DNA of 39,689 bases from Deltaproteobacteria bacterium (GTDB lineage: Bacteria; Myxococcota; XYA12-FULL-58-9; JABJBS01). Position 1 is the first letter of the stretch. The number at the start of each line of letters is the position of its first letter. Positions 16,336 through 25,116 of this stretch are shown piece after piece. The stretch is taken from the NCBI GenBank assembly GCA_018668695.1, contig JABJBS010000217.1, positions 1 through 39,689 of the forward strand. Direction: 5' to 3'. The position numbers and the translations under genes are program-made. Below the pieces are notes generated by a model. It saw nothing but the letters and a program-made list of their open reading frames with translations. It was not told the origin of the DNA and made no database searches.

Positions 16336-18020
16336 TACTGCTCAGCGAAGAGTTTACGTGCCTTAGCCACCACTTGCTTTAAGCAGCCATCTTCCAACGG
16401 TGAAACGAGATCTGCCGAACGCGCAAGCGTTTGGAAGGCGGCTTTACCACCTCGTTTACATAGCTCTACGTAGCTTGCCATAGCCTCATCACGGTCCTCT
16501 TCAGCTCGCACCCAAAACTGTAACGCGCAGGTTTGTGCCAGCGTGTAGTCGATGTAGTAAAAAGGCATTAGGTAGATGTGGCGTTGAAGCTGCCAGCGGC
16601 GACCTGCTCCAAGAAAATCCAGATCGCCGTAGTCACGCCAAGGCATGTAAAGCTTTTCTACCTCCAACCACATAGCGTGCCGCTCTTCAGGAGTCGCATC
16701 AGGGTTTTCGTAGATGCGGTGCTGAAAGTCATCCACAGCCACACCGTAAGGAATAAAAAAGAGGCTTTCGATGAGATGCAGTTTGCGGAATTCTTCCGCC
16801 GACTCCTTAAAGAAAAGTTCCATGTGCGGCCAGCAAAGAAATTCAAGACTCATCGAATGAATCTCACATGACTCGTAGGTTGGCCAAAGGTAATCTAGAG
16901 GCTGGTGTTTACGACTGCACCAGTTTTGGAATGCGTGACCAATCTCATGAGTAAATACCTCAGCGTCATGCTTGGTTCCGTTGAAGTTGGCGAATACAAA
17001 TGGAACGCCGATGGATGGAAAGCTTGTGCAAAAACCGCCGCCGGCTTTTCCTTCACGAGTTTCTAAATCGAGATAGCCTTTGTCGGCCATCATTGAGAAG
17101 AAATCTCCAAGCTCTGGGTTCATATCGTTGAACATTGTCTTTGCTTGTTCAATCATCCAATCGCCGCCGCCCTTGGGCGTGGGGTTACCAGACTTTGAAT
17201 GAACCGCTTCATCCCAGTACATGAGTTTTTCTACGCCCAGAGCTTCGCGTTGTTTTTCACGTAACTCCACACAAAGTGGTACGAGATCTTCAACGACTTG
17301 CTTCCGAAAGCGCGCGACATCTTCAGCGTTGTAATCAACGCGCTGCATTCGCTCGTAACCCAAGCCAACATAGTCTTTGAAGTTGAGAGCCTTCGCCATT
17401 TTGGTTCTTAAGGCAGTGAGTTCGTTGTAGATACCATCGAATTGCTCTTGATTGTCTTCGAAGAACTTCCAACGTTTGGTGACTGCCTCATAACGGAGCT
17501 CTCGATTTTCGTGAGTAATGTAGGGCTGTATCCCGGGTAGGTTTACGGTTTTGCCATCGATTTCTATTTCGGCAGACGCCATGAGCTGGATGTATTTGGC
17601 TTTCAGCTTTGCTTCTTGAACGAGGTCCTCTTTCACCACAGGATCAAACGTTTTGATATCTGATTCCCATAGTCTAAATGCATGATCCCCAATGGCGCCG
17701 GCCATTTCCTGGCGGTGCTCGCTGCCTAGGAGCATCTGCTTCATACCCACTTCTAGATTCGTAAATCCAGGCAGTACTTCGTCGGCAAAGTCTTGCTCGG
17801 CTTTGTAGTCTGGGTTTTTGGTATCTTGGGCAAAGTTGAGATGGGTTAGGCTGGTCCAGGTTTCGAGGTTTCGGCGCAATGAATCCCATTGCATGATGCA
17901 CTGGTGACGGTCTGCTTGAGAGCCTGCTTTGTGGAATAGCTCCTGAATAGCGGCTAGTTTATTGCTCATTTCTTCTAGGGATGGGCGGTCTGCTTGAACA
18001 TCTTTAAAATCTGGAACCAT
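16332..18020 (-). CDS. M3 family oligoendopeptidase (PepF-like)
   Basis: A 562-residue zinc metallopeptidase of family M3. The zinc motif is H358-E359-x-x-H362 in FTHEIGHAFQNW, and the third ligand is E386 in the ESCEIHSMSLEFL segment. It has no signal peptide, so it is cytoplasmic. It cleaves oligopeptides; peptide recycling is the usual role. The length matches the PepF/oligoendopeptidase F group. The ATG at 18020 has AAGGAG at 7 bp, and 17 residues upstream in frame are not counted. The stop TAG shares the bases CTAG with the stop of the opposite-strand gene. Confidence 0.93.
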   Translation of the reverse strand: MVPDFKDVQADRPSLEEMSNKLAAIQELFHKAGSQADRHQCIMQWDSLRRNLETWTSLTHLNFAQDTKNPDYKAEQDFADEVLPGFTNLEVGMKQMLLGSEHRQEMAGAIGDHAFRLWESDIKTFDPVVKEDLVQEAKLKAKYIQLMASAEIEIDGKTVNLPGIQPYITHENRELRYEAVTKRWKFFEDNQEQFDGIYNELTALRTKMAKALNFKDYVGLGYERMQRVDYNAEDVARFRKQVVEDLVPLCVELREKQREALGVEKLMYWDEAVHSKSGNPTPKGGGDWMIEQAKTMFNDMNPELGDFFSMMADKGYLDLETREGKAGGGFCTSFPSIGVPFVFANFNGTKHDAEVFTHEIGHAFQNWCSRKHQPLDYLWPTYESCEIHSMSLEFLCWPHMELFFKESAEEFRKLHLIESLFFIPYGVAVDDFQHRIYENPDATPEERHAMWLEVEKLYMPWRDYGDLDFLGAGRRWQLQRHIYLMPFYYIDYTLAQTCALQFWVRAEEDRDEAMASYVELCKRGGKAAFQTLARSADLVSPLEDGCLKQVVAKARKLFAEQY

Positions 18021-18108
18021 GGTAATCTCCTTGAATGCGGGAGCAATACCACAGGGGGCCTTAAGGGCCAATGTTCAATGAGCTGTGAAAAGTTGGAGGA
18101 GAGGTGGT

Positions 18109-20205
18109 CTAACCCGCTTGAACGTTAGGTGGGGTGGCTAATTCTCGGTCGATACGGGCCACGGTGCTGGCGACTTCCTCGGCATCCACGGGCCGGGAAT
18201 AGTAGTAACCCTGGATACAGTCACAACCCATCTGTTTGAGTGGTTCAATTTCGGCTTTTTCTTCAACTCCTTCAGCGACAGAGCGGAGGCCAAGGTTTTG
18301 CGCCAGGAGAACGATACTGCGGACCACTTCTTTTTCTTTCGAACAATGATTCATTCTGGAAATAAAGGAGCGGTCGATTTTTAAGGCGCTGATAGGCAGT
18401 TGGGTTAGATAACTAAATGACGAATAACCTGTGCCGAAGTCGTCCACATAGAGTTTGATACCCATATCGTTGAGCTCTGAGAATACCCGCATGCTTATGC
18501 CCGGGTTTTCCATCAGTGCGCTCTCAGTCAACTCGAGGTTGAGGTGCTTCGCGGTGACGGGGCCGTTGCGAATCAGCTGGGCAATCATCGGGACCAAGTC
18601 TGGGTCAACAAGTTGGTGTGTGGCCACATTGGCGTTGACCATGAGGTCATCGGGGACAGTCTTCTGCTCAAGCCATTGGTTGAGGTCTGCGCAACATTTC
18701 TCAAGCACCCAACGCCCAAGCGGCAGCACCAAGCCACTGGATTCAGCGGCTGGGATAAATTGACTAGGCGATACAAGTCCGAGCGTTGGATGAGACCAGC
18801 GAACCAAAGCTTCGAGGCCAACCACCCGTGCTTGTGCAAGGTCCACCACAGGCTGATACTGTAAGAAGAGTTCGTCTCTACCGATGGCCTGAGGTAAGTC
18901 GTTCATGAGCCTGTGGGATCCGAGTACCTCGGTACGCATGGAGCGGTTGAACATCAACACACGGTTATTACTTCGGTTCCCTGATTTAGCTTGGAAGAGG
19001 GCAGTTTGGCCGTCTCTAAGAAGAGCTCCTGCTTCGGTCTCACCCTCTTCACTTAAAGCGATACCAACGGTTGCACTGAGGTTGATGGTTTCTCGCGGCA
19101 GTCTGAATGGGTGACGTGCGAGTTCCTCAACCTCTCGACCGAGAGCCATCATCGCGCCTTCGCCCGGCGAGCCGCTTCGAACAATTGCAAAATCATCGAC
19201 GCCAATGCGCGCGAGAGTATCTGTGGGTTGTAAGCACCTTCGAAGCCTTGTGGCCCAAGTGACAAGAAGTTGATCACCGAATTGATGCCCGAACCTTTCA
19301 TTGATGCTGCGAAATCGATTCACATCGACCAAGAGAATACCGATGTGTTCGTCATGCTGACATGCGAGCAGTGACCTTGTGATTCGATCTAGCAGGAGGG
19401 TTCGGTTTGGCAGCTGCGTGAGCCGGTCGTAGAAAAGTCCAAATGTGAGTTGGTCTTCGAGTCGTTTTCTATCACCAGAATCGGTTACGAGAATATGGGT
19501 TCCTCGGTTGCCATGCAGTTCATAATCGCTCATGTCTAATGTCACGGCGAGATGCTGTCCATCACCGCGAAGCAATACAGATTCTACCTGACTTTTATCG
19601 AGGCCATCGTTAAGAGGCTCAAAGTCTCCGAAGAGCGGTACAAAAGCATCAGGCGCAAAGAAGTTGGCCATGGGGCGCCCAACCATTTGTTGGGGGCTTT
19701 TTAGCGCAAGCATTTTGGCAACAGATTCATTCGCTTCAAATATACTGCCGGCTTCATCAACGAGGAGAATACCGTAAGGCGCATTTTGAAAAATACTCTC
19801 GAATTGCCGTTCGCGTGCAGAGTTGACATGCGTGCGGGTAAGGCTAACAAGACGCGCTGCCAATTCACTGCGGTCGGTATCGGGTCCGAACACATGCGAA
19901 TAGCCTGCCTCAATGGCTGCGATTTTTACTTCGACATTATCGTCTGCGCAGACAATGAGCATCGGGATGTCATTTTCACGGCACAATCCTGCGATTTTAC
20001 TGAGTGTTTCAATGGCTTCACCACGTTGAAGATGAATGCCAACGGCACTGGGTCTGCTATGAACGAGGTGTGCTGAAATGGCTGCCGGACCATCGCAAAT
20101 GATGCCGTGGCATGTGTCAGGAGTTGCCCTTTTCTCAATGTCGTTGATGAGATCCCTGAGTTCTCCAGAGAGTACGACCGTTCGCTCGCTTGGCCTTTCA
20201 TTCAT
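18109..20205 (-). CDS. PAS-GGDEF-EAL protein; degenerate GGDEF, predicted c-di-GMP phosphodiesterase
   Basis: The 698-residue cytoplasmic protein has four parts. Residues 1-125 form a receiver-like domain with no clear phospho-acceptor Asp. A PAS domain spans about 130-245. A GGDEF domain spans about 255-420 and reads GVDDF at 335-339, so the catalytic motif is degenerate. An EAL domain spans about 435-690. The EAL catalytic set is present: EAL at 465-467, LELTES at 557-562, DDFGTGYSS at 588-596, KIDRSF at 609-614 and AEGVE at 644-648. The likely role is c-di-GMP hydrolysis, perhaps controlled by the PAS ligand. The ATG at 20205 follows GGAGG; a TTG at 20223 overlaps that site. Confidence 0.92.
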   Translation of the reverse strand: MNERPSERTVVLSGELRDLINDIEKRATPDTCHGIICDGPAAISAHLVHSRPSAVGIHLQRGEAIETLSKIAGLCRENDIPMLIVCADDNVEVKIAAIEAGYSHVFGPDTDRSELAARLVSLTRTHVNSARERQFESIFQNAPYGILLVDEAGSIFEANESVAKMLALKSPQQMVGRPMANFFAPDAFVPLFGDFEPLNDGLDKSQVESVLLRGDGQHLAVTLDMSDYELHGNRGTHILVTDSGDRKRLEDQLTFGLFYDRLTQLPNRTLLLDRITRSLLACQHDEHIGILLVDVNRFRSINERFGHQFGDQLLVTWATRLRRCLQPTDTLARIGVDDFAIVRSGSPGEGAMMALGREVEELARHPFRLPRETINLSATVGIALSEEGETEAGALLRDGQTALFQAKSGNRSNNRVLMFNRSMRTEVLGSHRLMNDLPQAIGRDELFLQYQPVVDLAQARVVGLEALVRWSHPTLGLVSPSQFIPAAESSGLVLPLGRWVLEKCCADLNQWLEQKTVPDDLMVNANVATHQLVDPDLVPMIAQLIRNGPVTAKHLNLELTESALMENPGISMRVFSELNDMGIKLYVDDFGTGYSSFSYLTQLPISALKIDRSFISRMNHCSKEKEVVRSIVLLAQNLGLRSVAEGVEEKAEIEPLKQMGCDCIQGYYYSRPVDAEEVASTVARIDRELATPPNVQAG

Positions 20206-20516
20206 TGGACTAACAACCTCCAACCATTTATTTTCAATGGCTTCATTGCTTGGTAACCGCCCCTCAAGAGGACAGCCTTCAAGCTGACTGAGGGATTCCC
20301 CACCCTCGTGCCATCGTTATTAGGACACTTTCTCGACCGTGGGCCAAGCTGAATCCGTGGATTAATTTTTCAAGATCTTACCCCAAGCGTCAAGCAGCAC
20401 TTCACAATGCTTGTAGGTAGGTGCGGTCTGGTGGTGATACAATATTCTATGGTTGACAAAACCAGTTCATGACTGAGAAGTAAGGCCATCTACTTACTAC
20501 TGATTGGGGGCTCTAA
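20206..20516. other. Divergent intergenic region (311 bp)
   Basis: This lies between the c-di-GMP gene and the carotenoid oxygenase gene. It holds a possible extended -10 site at 20435-20443 on the plus strand. I see no repeat, small gene or RNA gene. Confidence 0.5.
20435..20443 (+). promoter_or_regulatory. Candidate extended -10 promoter element for the carotenoid oxygenase gene
   Basis: TGATACAAT matches the extended -10 form TGnTAnnnT. A 5' untranslated leader of about 65 bp to the ATG at 20517 would follow. The expected -35 box is poor (TTGTAG lies too far upstream), and a separate TTGACA at 20453 has no good -10. Weak support only. Confidence 0.3.
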
Positions 20517-22022
20517 ATGAATCATAATCTGTTTGGCCTAATGCACACGCCATACCGTCGACGAGATTTTCTCAAGCAATTATCAGCATTTACCCTCACG
20601 ACCGGTTTTTCTGGTTCAATGCTAAGCGGATGTGGTGGTGTAGCAGTAGACGATGCTTCCGGCCTGATTCTACCAAGTGGTGAACCGATAGCGATTCCGT
20701 TCGACTCATCCATACCGTGGTGGCTACAAGGAAACTTTGCGCCCGTTGCTAATGAAACCGAAGCATTTGATCTTCCTGTTCAAGGAGCAATCCCCGACAC
20801 GCTCAACGGACTCTACGTACGTAACGGCTCCAACCCGCAGGCCGCAGATTCATCGCACTGGTTTTTTGGTGATGGAATGCTTCACGGCGTCCGTTTAGAA
20901 AACGGGAAAGCAGTCTCGTATCGCAATCGCTATATTCAAACAGATAAATACCTTGATGGTGACTCTGGGGGACCTCCTACCGGCGGAAACAATTCTTCGA
21001 ATGTGAGCGCAATCTACCACGGAGGTAAACTTCTGACTTCCGGGGAAATTGGATTGCCGTTCGAAATTAATGTGTCGGACTTATCCACCGTTGGCGTGAC
21101 GAATTTTGATAACTCGATTCAAACTTCGTTTACGGCGCATCCAAAGATCCATCCGGCCACCGGCAACCTTCATTTCTTTGGCTATTGGTTTGCAGAGCCT
21201 TACCTAACTTACCATGTGGCAGATCCCACGGGTAAGGTGATTCACACACAACCTATCCCGGTTGGTAAACCTACGATGGTCCATTCATTTGCTATCACTG
21301 AGCAAGATGTCGTGTTTTGGGAATGTCCGGTTGTCTTTGACCTTGCAGCAGCAGCAGCCGGAGCGGATAACCCATTTCAGTGGCAACCTGAATATGGGGC
21401 CCGGGTGGGAATTATGCCTCTAGGAGGTATGGCATCTGAAATTCGTTGGAAAGAAATCGATCCTTGTTTTGTGTTTCACGAAGTGAATGCTTTTAGGCAG
21501 GGCGATGATGTAGTGGTAGACCTTTGCAAGTACAGCACCATGTTCCAGGGTGGAGCGAGTTTGGGCGGGTCGGGCGAAAGTTCACTGTCTCGATGGACGA
21601 TTGGCACGGGGGGCGACGAGTTGTCGTTTTCTGAGCAGATTATCACGAGAGCGTCTTTAGAGCTTCCCGCTCACGACCGTCGTTTTTCCGGAAGAAAGAA
21701 TCAGCATGGTTGGCTTCTCGAAATGAGAGACGACCCAAATACTGTCGATTTCGCAGGTATTACCCATGTTGAGATGGATTCGGGGAATATCTCAACATGG
21801 GACCCAGGTTTAAACAATCACGCAAACGAACCCTTTTTCGTCCCCGATGGAGAGGGTGAGGGTGAGGGTTGGCTGCTCACCTATGTATTTAATCACTCAA
21901 GCAACAAAAGTTACCTAGCGATTCTAAATGCTTTAGATGTGGCGTCGGGCCCGGTCGCGAGTGTTGAACTGCCTCAGCGGGTTCCCTTTGGCTTTCACGG
22001 AGTCTGGGTGCCCAATAGCTAA
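20517..22022 (+). CDS. Carotenoid oxygenase family protein with Tat signal and lipobox
   Basis: A 501-residue member of the carotenoid cleavage oxygenase (RPE65/lignostilbene dioxygenase) family. The four iron-binding His are in the right contexts: H208 (TAHPK), H256 (MVHSF), H321 (FVFHEVNA) and H494 (FGFHGVW). The opening NGLYVRNGSNP and WFFGDGMLHG is the family N-terminus. A twin-arginine motif RRRDFLK at 14-20, then a hydrophobic stretch and MLSGC39, indicate Tat export as a lipoprotein, which is unusual for this family. It would cleave a double bond in a carotenoid, retinoid or stilbene-like compound outside the cytoplasm. The stop is 1 bp from the convergent ABC transporter stop. Confidence 0.9.
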   Translation: MNHNLFGLMHTPYRRRDFLKQLSAFTLTTGFSGSMLSGCGGVAVDDASGLILPSGEPIAIPFDSSIPWWLQGNFAPVANETEAFDLPVQGAIPDTLNGLYVRNGSNPQAADSSHWFFGDGMLHGVRLENGKAVSYRNRYIQTDKYLDGDSGGPPTGGNNSSNVSAIYHGGKLLTSGEIGLPFEINVSDLSTVGVTNFDNSIQTSFTAHPKIHPATGNLHFFGYWFAEPYLTYHVADPTGKVIHTQPIPVGKPTMVHSFAITEQDVVFWECPVVFDLAAAAAGADNPFQWQPEYGARVGIMPLGGMASEIRWKEIDPCFVFHEVNAFRQGDDVVVDLCKYSTMFQGGASLGGSGESSLSRWTIGTGGDELSFSEQIITRASLELPAHDRRFSGRKNQHGWLLEMRDDPNTVDFAGITHVEMDSGNISTWDPGLNNHANEPFFVPDGEGEGEGWLLTYVFNHSSNKSYLAILNALDVASGPVASVELPQRVPFGFHGVWVPNS

Positions 22023-22023
22023 C

Positions 22024-23790
22024 TCATGCGACTTGAACGAGTTGTCGTTCGACGAGCTTGTTGTAGATTCCGCCTTGTTCAAGAAGCTGCGCGTGCGTTC
22101 CTTCTTCTTCTACTCTGCCACGATTAATCACAAGAACCCGGTCAGCGCCCTGCACGGTAGAGAGCCTGTGGGCTATGACCAGCGTTGTTCTATTCTCCAT
22201 CAAACGCTCAAGTGCCTCTTTGACAAGGAATTCGCTTTCCGTATCCAAGGCACTGGTGGCTTCGTCCAGAATGAGAATCTTAGGGTTCTTCAAGACGGCC
22301 CTGGCGATAGCGATGCGCTGTTTTTGTCCGCCACTGAGTTGAACGCCGCGCTCACCCACTTGAGTGTCCATGCCTTCTGGAAAGTCTTCGACGAACTCAA
22401 GAGCGTTGGCGATGCGGGCAGCTTCTTTGATTTCGTCGTCGCTTGCATTTGTTCGAGCGTAACGGATGTTTTGAGAAATGGATGCGCTAAACAAAATAGG
22501 TTCTTGTGCCACAACACCGATTTGTTCACGAAGCCAGCCTGCCTCGAGTTCTAGGAGCGGGGTATCATCGAGAGAGATAGCGCCGGATACAGGGTCATAA
22601 AGCCGCGAAATAAGTGCAGCGATGGTAGACTTACCTGAGCCCGATGGCCCAACCAAAGCGATACGCTCGCCTGGCGATACGCTCAGGTTGATATCATGAA
22701 GTACAGTAATGTCGGGTCGTGTTGGATAAGCAAAAGAGACGTCTCGAAATGATATTTTACCTTCGGGGCTTGGAAGAGTGCGCCCTGAGCCGCGGGGAAT
22801 GCTGGTCACTCTCTCCATAAGGCTAAATACACGTTCACTTGCACCGGCAGCGCGCATAAAGTTGGCATAGATGCTTGCGAGTACACCGAGTGCGCCAGAA
22901 ACAATCAGTGTGTAGAGAATAAAAGAAATAAGCTCGCCAACGCTCATTGAGTTGTCTAGAACAAGCCGGCCGCCATACCAAAGAACAACGGCGATGGAGG
23001 CATATCCCGCGAAGGAAGTTGCACCCATAAAAATAGCTACGGCTTTACTGCGTGTTTTACTCAGTAAGAAGGCATCTTCTACTTGTTCGGAATAGCTATC
23101 TACTTCCCTCGGCTCGCGATTGAATGTGCGTACGGTTCGGATGCCTGAAAAGGTCTCTTCAGCAACTTCGCCGGCTTTAGCCAAGGCATCTTGGCTCTTA
23201 CGTGACAGCTTGCGAACAAGGCGACCGACATAAAGGCCTCCAACGGTAACCGGAGGAACCACAAGAAGCATAATCGAGGTTAACTGCGGAGAGGTATAAA
23301 TGAGAAGCCCAACACCGCCGATAGCGGCGCTACCAAAGCGAAGCGCCATAGAGATATTTACGCTGACAGTATTTTGAAGAATCTGTGTATCAGAGGCGAG
23401 GCGGTTGGTGAGTTCCCCGGTTTTCCTATCGTCGAAGAATCCAATCTCTTGTTCAACAATGGATTCGAAGAGGTGCTTGCGAAGCTGGGTGACAATACGC
23501 TCTCCCGTGACGGTGAAAAGGTAAGAGCGAAAGGCTGTGGCGATTCCCTGGATGGCGAAGACTGCAAGCATTCCGACAGCCGCGATATCGACCATATCGG
23601 TGTTTTTCGAGCCGAGTGCCTCATCCATAATGATCCGGATCCCTTGGGGGTAAGCCAGACCCATGGCACTGCTGATCAGCAAGAAAATGGTGCCAACCAG
23701 GAGCGGTTTCCACTCGGGTTTTGCTAGGCCAAGAATCCTCTTGAGCATCGCTGAGCTGGGCAATTTCTTATCGTTTTCGGATTCTTTCAT
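22024..23790 (-). CDS. ABC transporter, fused permease and ATPase (MsbA/TAP-like half-transporter)
   Basis: A 588-residue half-transporter. The N-terminal six-helix membrane domain (about 30-310) includes the EEIGFFDDRKTGEL-type coupling segment (QEIGFFDDRKTGELTNRLAS). The nucleotide-binding domain has Walker A GPSGSGKST, signature LSGGQKQRIAIARAV, Walker B ILILDEATSALD and the H-loop VIAHRLSTV. It should work as a homodimer and export lipid, peptide or drug. The ATG at 23790 has AGGG upstream; a GTG two codons earlier overlaps it. It is convergent with the carotenoid oxygenase gene and has no obvious accessory gene. Confidence 0.93.
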   Translation of the reverse strand: MKESENDKKLPSSAMLKRILGLAKPEWKPLLVGTIFLLISSAMGLAYPQGIRIIMDEALGSKNTDMVDIAAVGMLAVFAIQGIATAFRSYLFTVTGERIVTQLRKHLFESIVEQEIGFFDDRKTGELTNRLASDTQILQNTVSVNISMALRFGSAAIGGVGLLIYTSPQLTSIMLLVVPPVTVGGLYVGRLVRKLSRKSQDALAKAGEVAEETFSGIRTVRTFNREPREVDSYSEQVEDAFLLSKTRSKAVAIFMGATSFAGYASIAVVLWYGGRLVLDNSMSVGELISFILYTLIVSGALGVLASIYANFMRAAGASERVFSLMERVTSIPRGSGRTLPSPEGKISFRDVSFAYPTRPDITVLHDINLSVSPGERIALVGPSGSGKSTIAALISRLYDPVSGAISLDDTPLLELEAGWLREQIGVVAQEPILFSASISQNIRYARTNASDDEIKEAARIANALEFVEDFPEGMDTQVGERGVQLSGGQKQRIAIARAVLKNPKILILDEATSALDTESEFLVKEALERLMENRTTLVIAHRLSTVQGADRVLVINRGRVEEEGTHAQLLEQGGIYNKLVERQLVQVA

Positions 23791-23996
23791 GGTCACCCTA
23801 AGATGGGCAATTTCGAGAATATTGCAACCTATACACCCTAATTACAGTCAGATAGCTGGAATCATTAGAGATCTGACGCGCTGCACGATGAGGCGAAATT
23901 TTGACGAATGGGGTTGTTGGCAAGGATTTGCCGTTGTAAGGAGGGCCCGCTTTCCACTTACACGTGGTATTTACGAAGTTTTCATAGGAGAGAAAT

Positions 23997-25064
23997 ATGG
24001 CGGCGACTATCGAAAAAGTTCTGGTTATTGGCATGGGCAAAGTAGGCAGCCTAGTTGGCACCTTACTTCACGAGACGGGTTTTCAAGTAACCGGTATGGA
24101 CGCCGCGGAACCTCAGGGACTTGCCTTCAGTGTTATCAAAGGCGATGTAAAAAATCCGGAATCTTTGGGAGCGTCTTTAAAAGAAGTCGACGCCGTTGTT
24201 TCTTGCTTACCCTATGATTTGAATATCAATGTGGCGCATGCAGCTCATGCAGCCGGTATTCACTATTTCGACCTTACCGAAGATGTTCCAACGACCAAGG
24301 CAATTCTTGAGCTTAGTGAAACCTCTAAGGGCTTGATGGCGCCGCAGTGCGGGTTGGCTCCAGGCTTTATCGGTATCGTTGGTTCACACCTCACGAAAGC
24401 ATTCACCAAGATTCGCGCAATCAACCTTCGCGTAGGTGCACTGCCACAAAACCCAACGGGTCTTTTGGGGTATGCGTTTAACTGGTCTCCAGCGGGTGTT
24501 GTTAACGAATACCTTAATGACTGCGAAGTGATTAAAGACGGCAAGATTATGGCTGTCCCTGCGATGGAAGATAACGAAACAATCTTCATCAATGGTTTGC
24601 ACCTTGAAGCTTTCACCACATCTGGTGGACTTGGAACCATGTGCGAAACTTACGAAGGTAAAGTAGACGAGCTAAACTACAAGACCATGCGTTACCCAGG
24701 TCACTGCGACCTCATGCGCTTTTTCTTCCAAGAACTTCACATGAAAAATGACCGTGAAGCATCGGGCCAGATTTTGGTCAATGCCAAGCCTCCGGTAAAT
24801 GACGATGTGGTCTATGTGCATGCAGCTGTTGAAGGCTGGAAAGACGACGAGCTTTGCCGTGACGAATTTGTTGAAGCGTATTACCCAATCGAAGTGGGTG
24901 ATAAAGTATGGCGAGCGATTTCTTGGACAACTGCAGCATCGGTATGCGCAGTGGTAGAAATGGTTAAGAACGGTACTTTGCCATCACAAGGTTTCTTGAA
25001 GCAGGAAGATATTCCGTTTGATAAGTTTCTCGAAACACAAAACGGCGCACTCTACACCGTTTAA
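23997..25064 (+). CDS. Saccharopine dehydrogenase-like NAD(P)-dependent oxidoreductase
   Basis: The 355-residue protein has an N-terminal Rossmann motif (VIGMGKVGSLVG) and the C-terminal domain of the saccharopine dehydrogenase/LYS9-like group (QCGLAPGFIGIVG, TSGGLGTM, then KTMRYPGHCDLM). Members catalyse oxidative deamination or reductive coupling of lysine-type amino acids, but several homologues have other substrates. It starts at an ATG with AGGAGA upstream and ends before a GC-rich hairpin at 25081. No lysine pathway genes are nearby, so the exact reaction is open. Confidence 0.85.
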   Translation: MAATIEKVLVIGMGKVGSLVGTLLHETGFQVTGMDAAEPQGLAFSVIKGDVKNPESLGASLKEVDAVVSCLPYDLNINVAHAAHAAGIHYFDLTEDVPTTKAILELSETSKGLMAPQCGLAPGFIGIVGSHLTKAFTKIRAINLRVGALPQNPTGLLGYAFNWSPAGVVNEYLNDCEVIKDGKIMAVPAMEDNETIFINGLHLEAFTTSGGLGTMCETYEGKVDELNYKTMRYPGHCDLMRFFFQELHMKNDREASGQILVNAKPPVNDDVVYVHAAVEGWKDDELCRDEFVEAYYPIEVGDKVWRAISWTTAASVCAVVEMVKNGTLPSQGFLKQEDIPFDKFLETQNGALYTV

Positions 25065-25080
25065 GTTCTTCTATCGATAA

Positions 25081-25103
25081 GCTCGGGCGGTTCTCGCCCG
25101 GGC
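25081..25103. terminator. Bidirectional terminator-like hairpin between convergent genes
   Basis: GCTCGGGCG, loop GTTCT, CGCCCGGGC forms a 9-bp GC-rich stem with one T-G pair. ATTTCCC follows on the plus strand, so the U tract is weak. It lies between the saccharopine-dehydrogenase-like gene and rlmKL, both ending here, which suits a shared stop. Confidence 0.6.
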
Positions 25104-25116
25104 AACGATTTCCCTA

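Noticed and set aside
20453-20458. TTGACA as a -35 box for the carotenoid oxygenase gene
   Set aside because: No acceptable -10 hexamer lies 16-18 bp downstream.
21937-22554. 205-residue plus-strand open frame
   Set aside because: It lies almost wholly antisense to the ABC transporter ATPase domain, which has clear motifs; no family match and no ribosome site.
23663-24217. 184-residue plus-strand frame spanning the gap before the saccharopine-like gene
   Set aside because: Runs through the ABC transporter start and the start of the next gene in another frame; no motif.
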